A stretch of DNA of 64,000 nucleotides from JAJDTR01 sp965220415 (GCA_965220415.1 OZ244829.1:558001-622000), one strand, 5' to 3'; positions 24,232 to 33,368 are shown, counted from the stretch's first letter. The notes: generated by a model not told the origin, from the letters alone. Program-made: numbers and translations.

Positions 24232-26340
24232 GTGGAGAACTCAACAGGAAAAGCGGTATGCCCCTATTGTGGGGTCGGTTGCGTGGTTCGCGCAACCGTC
24301 CAAGATAATAAAATTACAAGAATTTCAGCAGACGACGATGTCGCCCCAAATTACGGTATGCTCTGTCCAAAGGGTGCGCATCTCAAACAAGTATTTCAAA
24401 ACCATGACGGAAGACTCGCGCATCCCATGATTCGCGATCGTCGGGGTGAACCGCCGCGCCAAGTTTCGTGGGATGAGGTTATCGCTTTCACGGCGAAACG
24501 GCTTAACGAGATCCAATTGAAGCACGGCAAAGATTCCATCGCGTTTTACGGCTCCGGACAGTTGGACACGGAGGCTTCCTATGTTTTCAATAAATTGTTC
24601 AAAGGATTCCTCCGCACGAATAATGTGGACACGAATAGCCGGCTCTGTATGTCCTCTGCGGTTGTCGGTTACGTTCAGGCGTTCGGTTCGGACGGACCGC
24701 CGACTTGCTATGACGATATCCAGCACGCCGATGTTTTTCTGATTATCGGTGCGAACATGGCGGCAAACCACCCTGTTCTCTTTCAGATGATTCGGAAACG
24801 GCGTATACGTAATCCAAACACACGGATTATCACCGTAGATCCGCGCCGCACGAAAACAGCAGACCTCTCGGATATCCATGTACCGCTCGCGCCCGGAAGC
24901 GATGTTGCTTTTCTCCAACTCATTGCGAAACGCCTCCTTGCGGTAGGACGGATTGATAAACGTTTCGTCCGGAGGAACACTGAAAACTTTAGTGCCTACG
25001 AGAACCATTTGCACAGCTTGGATGAGGATGCGCTCTTAGCTGCCTGCGATATTCACCCGGCGCGTATTGACGAGATCGTTGAATACCTCTCTGAGCCGAG
25101 TCGCTTGCTCAGTTTTTACTGCCAAGGCACCAATCAGAGCACGAGCGGTGTCGATAAAAATGTCGCTCTCATCAACCTGCACCTCCAGTTAGGCGAGGTC
25201 GGCAAAGAGGGCGCTGGACCATTTTCGCTGACAGGGCAACCGAATGCGATGGGTGGCAGAGAAGTCGGTTATTTGTCACACCAATTGCCCGGTTATCGCG
25301 TCGTCACCAATGATATGCATCGTGCTTATTTGGAGGGTGCATGGCGTATCCCGCCGGGCAGCATCGATCCGAAACCGGGTTTAACGGCGGTTCCAATGTT
25401 CGAGGCGGCAGCCGAGGGTAACGTTAGCGCACTCTGGATCGCCTGCACGAATCCTGCGGTTAGTATGCCCGACGCAAGGGTATCGCAAGAGGGTTTGCGT
25501 CGCGCCGACTTGGTGATTGTGCAAGATTGCTACTACCCGACAGAAACCGCCGAATATGCGGACGTGCTGCTTCCTGCCGCGCAGTGGGGCGAAAAGGAGG
25601 GGACAATGACGAATAGCGAACGTCTCGTCGTCCGAAGCGATCAGTTCCTCGTCCCGCCCGGCGAGGCGAAACCGGATTGGTGGATATTCACAGAGGTCGC
25701 CAGAGCGATGGGATTCAAACGGCATTTTGATTTCTACACCGCGGAGGAGGTATGGGATGAGTATCGACTAATGACGGCAGGCACGCCGTGCGATCAGATG
25801 GGGATGACGAATGAACGTCTTGCGAAAACATCACTGCGTTGGCCCTGTCCTCACCCGCGGCATCCCGGCACGGATCGGCGGTACACACGCAGGAAGTTCT
25901 TCACGGAATCGGAGAAGGCACAATTCAAAACGCCGGTTTATCAACCGCCGGATGAAGACACAAATGAGGAATTCCCACTCGGTTTGACAACAGGACGTAT
26001 CGCGAGTCAGTGGCACACGCGTACCCGGACAGGTAAGGTGCCGCAGCTTGTCCGTACCGACCCGGAACCGTTTGTGGAGATCCATCCGGATGATGCAGTG
26101 GAAAACGACGTTCAAGACGGCGAGTGGATCTATCTTGTCGGGCGGCGTGGACGGTGCTATGCGCGGGCGCGTATCACAGAAACGATTCGACGTGGATTGC
26201 TCTTTACACCGTTTCATTGGGGCGATCTCTTCCACGCCGAGACTAATGCGAATGTCGTGACTAATCCGGCGTTCGATCCGGTATCTAAGCAGCCGGAGCT
26301 AAAATTCTGCGCCGTGCAGATTGAATCGAGTGAATCATAG
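24232..26340 (+). CDS. narB: Assimilatory nitrate reductase, molybdopterin catalytic subunit
   Basis: 702 residues. The N-terminal 4Fe-4S site CPYCGVGC...CPKGAHL is followed by the bis-MGD fold: SRLCMSSAVVGYVQAFGSDGPPTCYDDIQHADVFLIIGANMAANHPV, then GQPNAMGGREVGYLSHQLPGYR. The C-terminal molydop-binding domain is GLTTGRIASQWHTRTRTGKV and FTPFHWGDLF. There is no twin-arginine signal, consistent with a cytoplasmic ferredoxin-dependent (NarB) or NasA-type enzyme. There is no C-terminal extra 2Fe-2S domain. GTG 24232 has GGAG 7-8 nt upstream. It completes the nirA-transporter-narB set. Confidence 0.92.
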   Translation: MENSTGKAVCPYCGVGCVVRATVQDNKITRISADDDVAPNYGMLCPKGAHLKQVFQNHDGRLAHPMIRDRRGEPPRQVSWDEVIAFTAKRLNEIQLKHGKDSIAFYGSGQLDTEASYVFNKLFKGFLRTNNVDTNSRLCMSSAVVGYVQAFGSDGPPTCYDDIQHADVFLIIGANMAANHPVLFQMIRKRRIRNPNTRIITVDPRRTKTADLSDIHVPLAPGSDVAFLQLIAKRLLAVGRIDKRFVRRNTENFSAYENHLHSLDEDALLAACDIHPARIDEIVEYLSEPSRLLSFYCQGTNQSTSGVDKNVALINLHLQLGEVGKEGAGPFSLTGQPNAMGGREVGYLSHQLPGYRVVTNDMHRAYLEGAWRIPPGSIDPKPGLTAVPMFEAAAEGNVSALWIACTNPAVSMPDARVSQEGLRRADLVIVQDCYYPTETAEYADVLLPAAQWGEKEGTMTNSERLVVRSDQFLVPPGEAKPDWWIFTEVARAMGFKRHFDFYTAEEVWDEYRLMTAGTPCDQMGMTNERLAKTSLRWPCPHPRHPGTDRRYTRRKFFTESEKAQFKTPVYQPPDEDTNEEFPLGLTTGRIASQWHTRTRTGKVPQLVRTDPEPFVEIHPDDAVENDVQDGEWIYLVGRRGRCYARARITETIRRGLLFTPFHWGDLFHAETNANVVTNPAFDPVSKQPELKFCAVQIESSES

Positions 26341-26441
26341 GTTGGGTGCAAAAGACTCAAGAGGAAGATTAGGGAAGCGAATAGGTACCTGACGGACATA
26401 TAAGAATACCGTCGAATAGAAAATATTGCGCCTTAAGGCAT

Positions 26442-26977
26442 TCATACCGTTATTGCTTTGCGGATACATGCCTGTACCATTTGTCAATCTGCAGATGATA
26501 AGGACCCAATGACTGCCAAGACGTTGCTTTGTGGGAGTGTTACCAGAAAACTCCTAAAGGCACTTGGTCCACGTAGCCCTGCTTCTGTCCAATCCGCAAT
26601 TACGTGATCTGTGGGTGTGGTTGCAATGGTTAAATTCGTTGTTACTGCTCCAAGAATCACGTCTCCAACAGTGGTATGGTAATCCGCAGTTGAGATAACC
26701 TCTGCTGGTCGCCTTTTATACTCCGCGCTGTCAGAAATTGCGTCTTCTGTAGGATCAAACGAGTGGATAGCGAGTGCGATAGAGATCCCGCGATCTCCAG
26801 GTCGCGCCCCTTGTAGGAGGGAACTCCGATTCCCGATCTGCGGGTGCTACGTAAGTCCTATTAGAAACAATTATCACTGGAAAAGAATGCGCAATAATAC
26901 CCAACGCAGAGTATAATACCTGTAACTCTTGGAAAATCAGCAATAATCACATCTGCGAATTTTAGGGGTCCATGCAT
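26442..26977 (-). pseudogene. MazF/PemK-like toxin split by a miniature element
   Basis: Reading minus from ATG 26977 gives MHGPLKFADVIIADFPRVTGI, the beginning of a MazF/PemK-type endoribonuclease. The frame is then broken by a 195-bp insert and resumes as KRRPAEVISTADYHTT, GDVILGAVTTNLTIA, HVIADWTEAGLRGPSAFRSF. Removing the insert and one TA restores TGI-KRRPAE exactly in frame. A second lesion is an in-frame TGA at 26484-26486 where Trp is expected, before the final stop at 26442. The start overlaps the end of the antitoxin-like gene, the classical arrangement. Confidence 0.8.
26719..26913. mobile_element. 195-bp MITE-like element with TA target duplication
   Basis: Terminal inverted repeats TACTCCGCGCTG...ATTGCG and TACTCTGCGTTG...ATTGCG (outer nine bases 8/9 identical) are flanked by TA on both sides (26717-26718 and 26914-26915). 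It encodes nothing. It interrupts a MazF-like gene, which is restored by precise removal. A TA target suggests mobilisation by an IS630/Tc1-type transposase, none of which is visible here. Its interior contains a family C repeat (GGATCTCTATCGCACTCGCT on the minus strand). Confidence 0.75.
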
Positions 26978-27200
26978 CCCATTCCTTATCGCCTTCGCTA
27001 TCCCACCAATCTGTTGATTCTATGCTTGGTGAAATAGCTGCCAACTTCTCTGTCTCAGTCAAAGGTCCGTTGGCAGGAGACCAATTTGCACGCAACACAC
27101 CAACAAGGACATTTTCTAATTTGACCCCTTGCGTTTTTGCAATTCGGTGAGCGTGTCGGTACACGGCCTCGGGAATATTGAGTGTGACTTGATATTCCAT
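26937..27200 (-). CDS. Antitoxin-like protein upstream of MazF-like relic
   Basis: 87 residues from ATG 27200; an upstream start at 27281 adds an unlikely leader. The N-terminus EYQVTLNIPEAVYRHAHRIAKTQGVKLENVLVGVL has the strand-helix-helix look of a ribbon-helix-helix antitoxin. The C-terminus (WWDSEGDKEWDAWTP) is acidic and Trp-rich, as expected for a toxin-binding tail. The last codons (IRRCDYC) overlap the toxin start. Because the toxin is disrupted, this antitoxin may be an orphan. The family is inferred from position and pattern. Confidence 0.6.
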   Translation of the reverse strand: MEYQVTLNIPEAVYRHAHRIAKTQGVKLENVLVGVLRANWSPANGPLTETEKLAAISPSIESTDWWDSEGDKEWDAWTPKIRRCDYC

Positions 27201-27281
27201 TATTTTACCGTTCTGTTTACGATAAAAGCATCGGGTTTCCAAACGGATAACATTATACTTCTCTGTGTGAAAACATGCCAA

Positions 27282-29075
27282 TTATTTCCGTATCAACATC
27301 TTCCGCGTAGCCGTGAAATCCCCTGCAATCAGCGTATAGAAATAGACACCACTCGCAACAGGTTCGCCGACTTTGTTCCGTCCATCCCAATAGGCTGCAC
27401 GACTCTTGCCTTGATAGAGACCAATAGGTTGATGCCCTAATACCAACTGGCGTACTGCAGTACCATCTACTGCATAGATTGTCAGCGTGACCTCTGCGGC
27501 TTCGGCAAGCTGATACGGTATCCACGTTTCAGGATTGAACGGATTCGGATAGTTGGGTAACAAGGCGGTCTCCTGCGGTGTGAAGGCGGCAAGGAGATAT
27601 TCCAAGAAGAGGACGCCGCGTTGCAAGCTTGCATCAGTGAGGTCCAAGTGTTGAGCTTGGGATAACCACTGTTGGATATCCACAGCCGTGAACAGTCTCA
27701 AGGCTTGCGGATACAGGGAAGGCGCGGCCGCCGCATCACCTAATGCCCCCGCAACCAAGACAAGATCCACGATGTCGACATCACCATCCTTGTTGACATC
27801 TGCCGGATCGCGCACGATCTCTCCACCCTCTCTACTCAAGATATCACGCAGAATAGTCTCCCAATAATAATAATCTTCGTCTGACAAATATGAATCAACT
27901 GACGCGAATGCGTCGAAACTCAGCCCAAAATTTATAATACTTATCCTAATCACGTCCTTGATATCAACAACACCATCGTCATTGACGTCTTCTATTGCCG
28001 CTATTGTCGCCTTCTCGCGTGTCCAAGAACTTTTTCCGAAGCTTGAGGCAACGAGCTGCAAATCCAAAATATTCACAACGCCATCAAGGTTAACATCCTC
28101 CCGTAGTCGCGGCACGCCAGCCTCAACTGTTCGATTTATAAATAAGAACGGGAGACGATCACCGGCGCCATTAACGATAACAGCCTCAGACAAGGTTAGG
28201 GTTGATTCTTTGATAGCAATGAACTCAAACGTTAAAGTTGCAAGGGTACCGTCACCACTCCTATCACCGGCTACAGAGGTGGCGCCGAGCGTTACCCGGT
28301 TTCCTTCAACAACCGGGGGCACAACAAATGCATTGGCGGGCAGGTAATCGCCGTTGGCGCTTTCGACGTAGCGAAGCGCTGTGTCATCAAAACTTATCCT
28401 CGCTTGATACCCGGCGATGTTTTCACCTTGTGTAATTCCAATGTTAAGGGTCAACTTGCCCCCGATGGCTGGCGGATCTACCGGTAAAGCAGTTATGCTT
28501 ACGCGAGTATCCGGCAATTCCCTTAAACGGATGGTATCGTCGGAACTCCCGCTTGCAAGCATCTGCCCATCCGGACTAAACGCAACACTGCGGACAGAAT
28601 CCGTATGCCCTTCAAGCGTGCGGAGGGGGTTACCCGTCGCTACATCCCAAAAACGGATGGTATCGTCGTCACTTCCGCTTGCAAGCATCTGCCCATCCGG
28701 ACTAAACGCAACACTGCGGACATAATTCGTATGCCCTTCAAGCGTGCCGTCGCGATTACCCGTCGCCACATCCCATAAACGGATGGTATCGTCGTAACTC
28801 CCACGTGCAAGCGTTTTGCCATCCGGACTAAATGCCACACTATAGACCGCATCCGTATGTCTTTCAAGCGTGCGGAGGGGGTTACCTGTCGCTACATCCC
28901 ATAAACGGATGGTTTCGTCGTAACTCCCGCTTGCAAGCGTCCGCCCATCCGGACTAAATGCCACACCATAGACCGAATGCGTATGTCCTTCAAGCGTGGT
29001 AGAATGAAGATCTTGGGTGAACGCATTTAGGGAAAACGTAACGAAAAGAAATAATGATGTGAAAGTTATTTTCAT
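27282..29075 (-). CDS. Secreted WD40-cohesin-dockerin protein with Por-type C-terminus
   Basis: 597 residues. Signal peptide (1-20, FTSLFLFVTFSLNAFTQ), then four near-identical 42-residue WD40 repeats (EGHTxSVxSVAFSPDGxxLASGS, DDTIRLWDVATGN). A cohesin-like beta domain follows (about 205-330). Three dockerin-like calcium repeats come next: DVNLDGVVNILDLQLVASSFG, DVNDDGVVDIKDVIRI and DVNKDGDVDIVDLVLVAGALG. The C-terminal ~90 residues contain NYPNPFNPETWIPYQL, YWDGRNKVGEPVASGVYFYTL and TATRKMLIRK, a FlgD-like/Por sorting domain. Four WD repeats are too few for a closed seven-bladed propeller. The repeats are also conserved at DNA level with a 126-bp period, implying recent expansion or loss. 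Confidence 0.85.
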   Translation of the reverse strand: MKITFTSLFLFVTFSLNAFTQDLHSTTLEGHTHSVYGVAFSPDGRTLASGSYDETIRLWDVATGNPLRTLERHTDAVYSVAFSPDGKTLARGSYDDTIRLWDVATGNRDGTLEGHTNYVRSVAFSPDGQMLASGSDDDTIRFWDVATGNPLRTLEGHTDSVRSVAFSPDGQMLASGSSDDTIRLRELPDTRVSITALPVDPPAIGGKLTLNIGITQGENIAGYQARISFDDTALRYVESANGDYLPANAFVVPPVVEGNRVTLGATSVAGDRSGDGTLATLTFEFIAIKESTLTLSEAVIVNGAGDRLPFLFINRTVEAGVPRLREDVNLDGVVNILDLQLVASSFGKSSWTREKATIAAIEDVNDDGVVDIKDVIRISIINFGLSFDAFASVDSYLSDEDYYYWETILRDILSREGGEIVRDPADVNKDGDVDIVDLVLVAGALGDAAAAPSLYPQALRLFTAVDIQQWLSQAQHLDLTDASLQRGVLFLEYLLAAFTPQETALLPNYPNPFNPETWIPYQLAEAAEVTLTIYAVDGTAVRQLVLGHQPIGLYQGKSRAAYWDGRNKVGEPVASGVYFYTLIAGDFTATRKMLIRK

Positions 29076-29146
29076 GGTGATATTCTCCTTTTTTTGGTAT
29101 TGCAGTTAGCATCTATATAACCTACTCTCCACAGCTATTTTTCGTG

Positions 29147-29175
29147 TTTTCAGGATTTATTAAAAATCCTGAAAA
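29147..29175. other. 12-bp AT-rich hairpin upstream of the WD40 gene
   Basis: TTTTCAGGATTT, loop ATTAA, AAATCCTGAAAA: a perfect inverted repeat about 70 nt upstream of the WD40 gene start. It could be an operator, or a terminator for transcripts from either side (T- and A-tracts flank it). Confidence 0.5.
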
Positions 29176-29247
29176 TCCACCTCAATGCTGAGTTTGTTGA
29201 ATCTTGGACAGCCAAACCAAGATTTGGATACGATTTCGGTAAAGTTG

Positions 29248-29445
29248 CTATCGGGATCGAGTTCTATTTACAATTTTCACAATGACCATCCGCCGAACTG
29301 CCGAATACTCACCGGCAGTCAGCCGATAGATGTAGACAGCACCTCCTCCGCGTGTGTATTTTTGCCATCCCAGTAGACGGTGGCGCTCCGATTCGCGTAG
29401 GCCCCCGCCTGCTGATGTAATTCGTACAGGGAAATTCCTTCCCTC
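29248..29445 (-). pseudogene. Relic of a FlgD/Por-type C-terminal sorting domain, frameshifted
   Basis: On the minus strand SLYELHQQAGAYANRSATVYWDGKN reads in one frame. After a shift near 29345 the homologous continuation GGAVYIYRLTAGEYSAVRRMVIVK reads in another and ends at a stop at 29248. Together these equal the last ~60 residues of a secreted protein tail like that of the neighbouring WD40 protein. The upstream part of the gene is not recognisable. Confidence 0.7.
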
Positions 29446-29679
29446 CTTCCATTCCCCGGCGAAGGGGGGCGGCAGGCATCACTGAGCATTGACGTCGCCT
29501 CCTGCCGCGGGATGGATTATTGAATGCGTCAATCTCTCGGTCCGACCGAAAAGAAAGACGATACACCAAATACAGCATAAACTGTGCCAACTCTTGATTG
29601 AACGAGGACGAAACGGGGAAATCCCTTGGTGGGCTTGACTTTGAAGGATATGGACGGGCAGAAGTGGATGAGGTGATAG

Positions 29680-29798
29680 TGTCCCAAAATGGGACAGTTG
29701 ATACGGATTATAGGGGCAGGATATTGCCAGAAAGCCTGTAATGGCGTGGCTTCGGGCGAGTTTGTCCCAAAATGGGACACCAGTCCCATTTTGGGACA
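29680..29798. promoter_or_regulatory. Three TGTCCCAAAATGGGACA palindromes
   Basis: Perfect 7-3-7 palindromes at 29680-29696 and 29763-29779. A third at 29782-29798 (AGTCCCATTTTGGGACA) lies 2 bp beyond, in opposite phase. Their centres are 83 and 19 bp apart. This is the pattern of operators for a dimeric regulator with a Fis-type HTH. A decayed Fis-type HTH coding fragment lies about 120 bp further on. No intact downstream gene is obvious. Confidence 0.7.
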
Positions 29799-29914
29799 GT
29801 TTGAGAAGCGTTCACTGGCACATTACGCCGTGCTGAGAAAACGAGATGGTTGTACTCTCCGTTCTTCATGTTTCACAAAATGATAAATCGGTTTCATGCA
29901 AGACTTTCGGGAGC

Positions 29915-30070
29915 TTAATCCGACGCAATGGGTTGATACAACTTCAATTTCCGGTAAAGCGTCGATCGGGACATTTTCAAGGCTTGTGTAGCCTACGTGA
30001 CATTATTGTCCATCACCTTGAGTGCGAGTATTTGACGTTCCACGTCTTCGAACGGCAGGAATTTGGTTAG
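29915..30070 (-). pseudogene. Fis-type HTH (NtrC-family C-terminus) relic
   Basis: The minus strand reads LTKFLPFEDVERQILALKVM, DNNVT, a TAG stop, then ATQALKMSRSTLYRKLKLYQP and a TAA. This is the C-terminal Fis helix-turn-helix of a sigma-54-dependent activator, with TAG replacing a probable CAG (Gln). No AAA+ domain remains upstream. A further minor relic may start at ATG 30110 on the plus strand (TIEDFTTELFSCVDD), resembling a transposase N-terminus, but 22 codons are too few to name. Confidence 0.65.
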
Positions 30071-30580
30071 GTCAGAGGAAAACAGGTTAGGGTGGGAGAA
30101 AATCTAGCTCATGACCATAGAAGATTTTACGACAGAATTGTTTTCTTGTGTTGATGATAATACCAATTCTCTTGAATAATAGTGCATAGAGTGAAACAGC
30201 CCTTTCGTTAGAGCTTTAGCTGTTGCGCGGTGGCACCCAGTAAGAACGATCTCCGAATTGCGACTTCAATTCACGCCATTTGCCGGTTTTGCACTGCCAT
30301 TCTTGAGAAATGGTATAACCTCTCAAACCACGGCAACAATCGTAGGCATAGCCAAGCCAAACCAAACTCTAGGGATCTCTATGGGATCGCTATCGCCTTC
30401 GTTATCCACTCAGTTAATCACCTATCGAAATATGTGTAAACATGAATGAATTGACTATAAGTGAAATGCAGAGGCGTGCGGCATCGCGATTTCTCTGTTT
30501 GACTGGTTCTTGGGTTATGTTATAATGCCACCTCGTGTTTTTTATTATTTTGTGCAGCAAATACGGCTTTGGGAACCCGC
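30071..30580. repeat. Repeat-rich gap before the isomerase gene
   Basis: Contains TACCAATTCTCTTGAATAAT (30161, a short repeat also at 16031, 19470 and 41660), a family C fragment with ATCTCCGAATTGCGACTTC (about 30248), and a second (CTATCGCCTTCGTTATCCAC) at about 30388-30430 that continues into AATATGTGTAAACATG. This last block is nearly the same as 33475-33540. TTGGGTTATGTTATAATG near 30510-30527 could be a promoter -10 region. Confidence 0.5.
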
Positions 30581-31492
30581 ATGTACGAGAAACTGGGCAT
30601 CGTCACCAACATCTGGGCGAAACGCATGGAAAGCGGCGATTCCTTTGAAGATCTCGCCTTGAAATTCGGCGAAAACGGGTTCCGCGAAATGGAAGTGCGC
30701 GATCACAACTATCTCCGCAACTCGAAATTTGGTGACATGATGCGGGAGATTGAGGTCGCGATGGACGCGCACACGGACGAAGGCTGGAAAGCAATCTGTG
30801 AAGGGCTGTGGAGCGGGGCGAGTTGGAGTGAACTCATAAAGACAGAGCACAAGTCACTTTTCGACAAGGTGAGTGAGTTCGTGGAAAAGATGGCAGGTCT
30901 AACTCTGAGTTACGCAGCGTCGCACGTCTGGCTCGCCGAACCCGATGACCTCCACGCCGATAACGCGAGGATAATCCAGGCGAAAAAATTCGCCTATTTA
31001 CTTTGCCCGCACAGTGCACGATTTCGTATCGTTGACGTTGAGACTGACGGAGAAATCGACACGAGGGCCGCAGTTGCCAATGCGAAGCGGTACAAGTCGC
31101 TGCTGCCTTCGTATCCCATGGTTTTCGCCCTCGAGCATGGACGCCAGTCAGCCACTTGGACGCTAGAATTGGCACGCCGCGGCGGTTGTCCGCTAATCTA
31201 CGATCAGGCGAACACGTTCCGGTCAGATGGTACCGCTAGCAATCGACCGGAGGATTTCTGGAGCACCGTGACGCTAGATGACCTTGCTTCCGTTCACATC
31301 AAACAAAGAACGGCGGACGGATTTTCAACGCAGATAGCGGATGGATTTGTGGACTTCAAGTCAATCTTGAAGCACCTCACTCGACTTGGTTACAAAGGCG
31401 ACCTCCTGATTGAAAACACCGCAACCGATCAGCCGTTGGAGGATGCGCTTGTGAGTCGAGAATATCTTCTGAAATGCGAGATCGATTCGTAG
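30581..31492 (+). CDS. Sugar phosphate isomerase/epimerase-like TIM barrel protein
   Basis: 303 residues from ATG 30581 (in-frame TTG at 30569 is the alternative). The sequence pattern is that of the AP-endonuclease-2/xylose-isomerase-like TIM barrel: LGIVTNIWAKRM at strand 1, ENGFREMEVRDHN, FALEHGRQSATWTLELARR with the metal-binding Glu region, PLIYDQANTFRSDG, LASVHIKQRTADGF and GYKGDLLIEN. These enzymes isomerise or epimerise sugars and related polyols using a divalent metal. The substrate is unknown. It stands alone, with repeat-rich gaps on both sides. Confidence 0.75.
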   Translation: MYEKLGIVTNIWAKRMESGDSFEDLALKFGENGFREMEVRDHNYLRNSKFGDMMREIEVAMDAHTDEGWKAICEGLWSGASWSELIKTEHKSLFDKVSEFVEKMAGLTLSYAASHVWLAEPDDLHADNARIIQAKKFAYLLCPHSARFRIVDVETDGEIDTRAAVANAKRYKSLLPSYPMVFALEHGRQSATWTLELARRGGCPLIYDQANTFRSDGTASNRPEDFWSTVTLDDLASVHIKQRTADGFSTQIADGFVDFKSILKHLTRLGYKGDLLIENTATDQPLEDALVSREYLLKCEIDS

Positions 31493-32123
31493 AGCGCAAC
31501 GTCCGAAAAAATGACCTAGAAAACCGAGATTGCGGAGTCGTTAACGGCATGCCCGTTTCAAACAATATAAGAAAGTGTTTAGTGGCTAGGTTCTGTTGAC
31601 ATTTATCCGAGGCATGTCTGTAATTCGCCAAGTATCACCTAATCGTAGGGGCGAGGAGAATCTCTAAGGGAATTCTATCGCGTTCTCTGTTCGGTCACTT
31701 GATCCTTCCTTATCCAGTCAGTTGAGGGATCTCTATCGCCTTCACTATCCGTTCAGTTGATCGCTCCTTATCCAGTCGCTTGATCCTTCTGTTGAGTAAA
31801 ATTGAGCTTGTTTCCTCGACAATTATGGTTTCTAATACGGCTTACGCGGTGCCGGCAGGTCGTGATTCGGAGATGGCATCTCTATGGTCGTACAAAGGCG
31901 ATCACAATCTAACAGATTGTGGTACGGAAATCTACGATCTCACTTAATTGTGGCTGCTACTTTACCCGACGCTCGAAAACACGCAATTCCCGGCAACGTG
32001 AAGTATAGTAGGAATCTGCGATCATCAAATCACAGATTGACTCCCTCAACGATTTTATCCTCTACAGCATAATAGCAGACCTAAGTGGATTTGGGGGCTC
32101 AACTGGGTAACACAAATCGGACT
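31493..32123. repeat. Repeat-rich intergenic region (family C copies)
   Basis: No gene seen. GGATCTCTATCGCCTTCACT (31730) and neighbouring TTATCCAGTC(A/G)(G/C)TTGA phrases form a cluster of family C units. GCTTACGCGGTGCCGGCAGG with TTCGGAGAT (31840-31875) matches another part of the same family in reverse order to 26.75-26.87 kb. AGAAAGTGTTTAGTGGCTAG at 31571 is repeated at 18728. Confidence 0.5.
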
Positions 32124-33368
32124 ATGATAGAAAAAACACGCGCATATATTGAGCGGAACAAGAAGGAACTTTGTGCGTCGCTTCAAGAACTGGTGCGAAT
32201 TCCGACGGTCAATCCGCCGGGCAACAATTACGCGGAGATTGTCGATCTTCTTGACGAAAGATGCCGCGCGTTGGGAATGCAGAGCCGTATTGTCCCCGTC
32301 CCCGAAGCTGAAGCCGTAAAGGTAGTGCCGCACGCCGATGCGTATCCTCGCATGAATCTTATTGCTCGCTGGGATGTCGGTGCGGAAAAAACCGTCCACT
32401 TCAACGCACATTTCGATGTCGTTCCCGTCGCCGGAAAGTGGCGCGCTCACCCATTTGACCCTCAAATAAAAGGGGATTGGCTTTACGGACGCGGCTCCGA
32501 CGACATGAAAGATTCGATTGCGTCTTTGCTTTTTGTCGTCTCGGCGCTCCGCGAAACAGGGGTGCAACCGAACTTCAACATTGAATGTTCATTTACCTGC
32601 GATGAGGAAATCGGCGGCGATCTTGGCGCGGGTGAGGTGGTTCGGAAGGGACTGGTGCAGGCAGACTATGCCGTGAATTGCGAAGGCAGTACAGGTTTAA
32701 CCGTTTGCAACGGCCACCACGGTGTTCTGTGGCTTGAGGTCACGGTGCATGGCAAAGCGGCGCATGCGGCGAATCCCGATAGCGGACTCAACGCCTTTGA
32801 GAAAACGGCAGAGCTGGTCACTGCGCTTCAACCACTGAAGGCGGAATTTGGCAAACCGCATCGAACCTTCAGGATGGCACCCGACATTGAGAGACAACCC
32901 ACGATCAACATTGGCGGGGTTTTCAGCGGTACCTCCGGTGACAAAATCAACACCGTCCCCGCGCAATTGACCTTCTCAATCGATCGGCGGATACCGCCTA
33001 ATGAACGGTTAGATCAAGCGGAAGCGGAGTTGCGGGGGGCAATCAAGGAGGCTTGCAAGGACATCCTGGAACTGAAAGTCGACATGAAACCGGCTTTGCG
33101 CATTGAGCCGTGCCTTGTTGATACGGAGGAGCCATTGGTTCAGGAGTTCTCCCGAGCGGTGCGTGCAATTCGACGCAATCCGGTGAAATGGGCGCCGGCT
33201 GGCGGATTCACCGATCTGCATTTCTTCGTGGAAGACGGAAAACTACCGGGTGTGGGTTACGGTCCGCGAGGCGAAGGCGCACACGGCGTCAATGAACGGG
33301 TCAGTATCTCGGATATGGTGAAGACAGCAAAAATCTATGCCACGTTCATGACCCAAGCGAAGTTGTGA
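32124..33368 (+). CDS. M20-family peptidase/deacylase (ArgE/DapE/ACY1)
   Basis: 414 residues from ATG 32124 (an in-frame TTG at 32085 has no ribosome-binding site either). Metal ligands of the M20 family are in order: HFNAHFDVVP (His, Asp), GRGSDDMKDSIAS (bridging Asp), TCDEEIGG (catalytic and ligand Glu), NCEGSTG, and PAGGFTDLHFF with the late His. The dimerisation lid domain begins VTVHGKAAHAANPDSGLNAFEK. The family removes acyl groups or peptide-bond partners from N-acyl amino acids (acetylornithine, succinyl-diaminopimelate, N-acyl amino acids). No arginine or lysine synthesis gene is adjacent, so the substrate is open. Confidence 0.9.
   Translation: MIEKTRAYIERNKKELCASLQELVRIPTVNPPGNNYAEIVDLLDERCRALGMQSRIVPVPEAEAVKVVPHADAYPRMNLIARWDVGAEKTVHFNAHFDVVPVAGKWRAHPFDPQIKGDWLYGRGSDDMKDSIASLLFVVSALRETGVQPNFNIECSFTCDEEIGGDLGAGEVVRKGLVQADYAVNCEGSTGLTVCNGHHGVLWLEVTVHGKAAHAANPDSGLNAFEKTAELVTALQPLKAEFGKPHRTFRMAPDIERQPTINIGGVFSGTSGDKINTVPAQLTFSIDRRIPPNERLDQAEAELRGAIKEACKDILELKVDMKPALRIEPCLVDTEEPLVQEFSRAVRAIRRNPVKWAPAGGFTDLHFFVEDGKLPGVGYGPRGEGAHGVNERVSISDMVKTAKIYATFMTQAKL

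Noticed and set aside
29800..29840. Sigma-54 promoter (CTGGCACATTACGCCGTGC)
   Set aside because: The TGGCAC half is good but the GC of the -12 element is at the wrong spacing.
30110..30180. Short ORF TIEDFTTELFSCVDD as a transposase gene
   Set aside because: Only 22 codons; resemblance to a transposase N-terminus is too weak to annotate as a gene.
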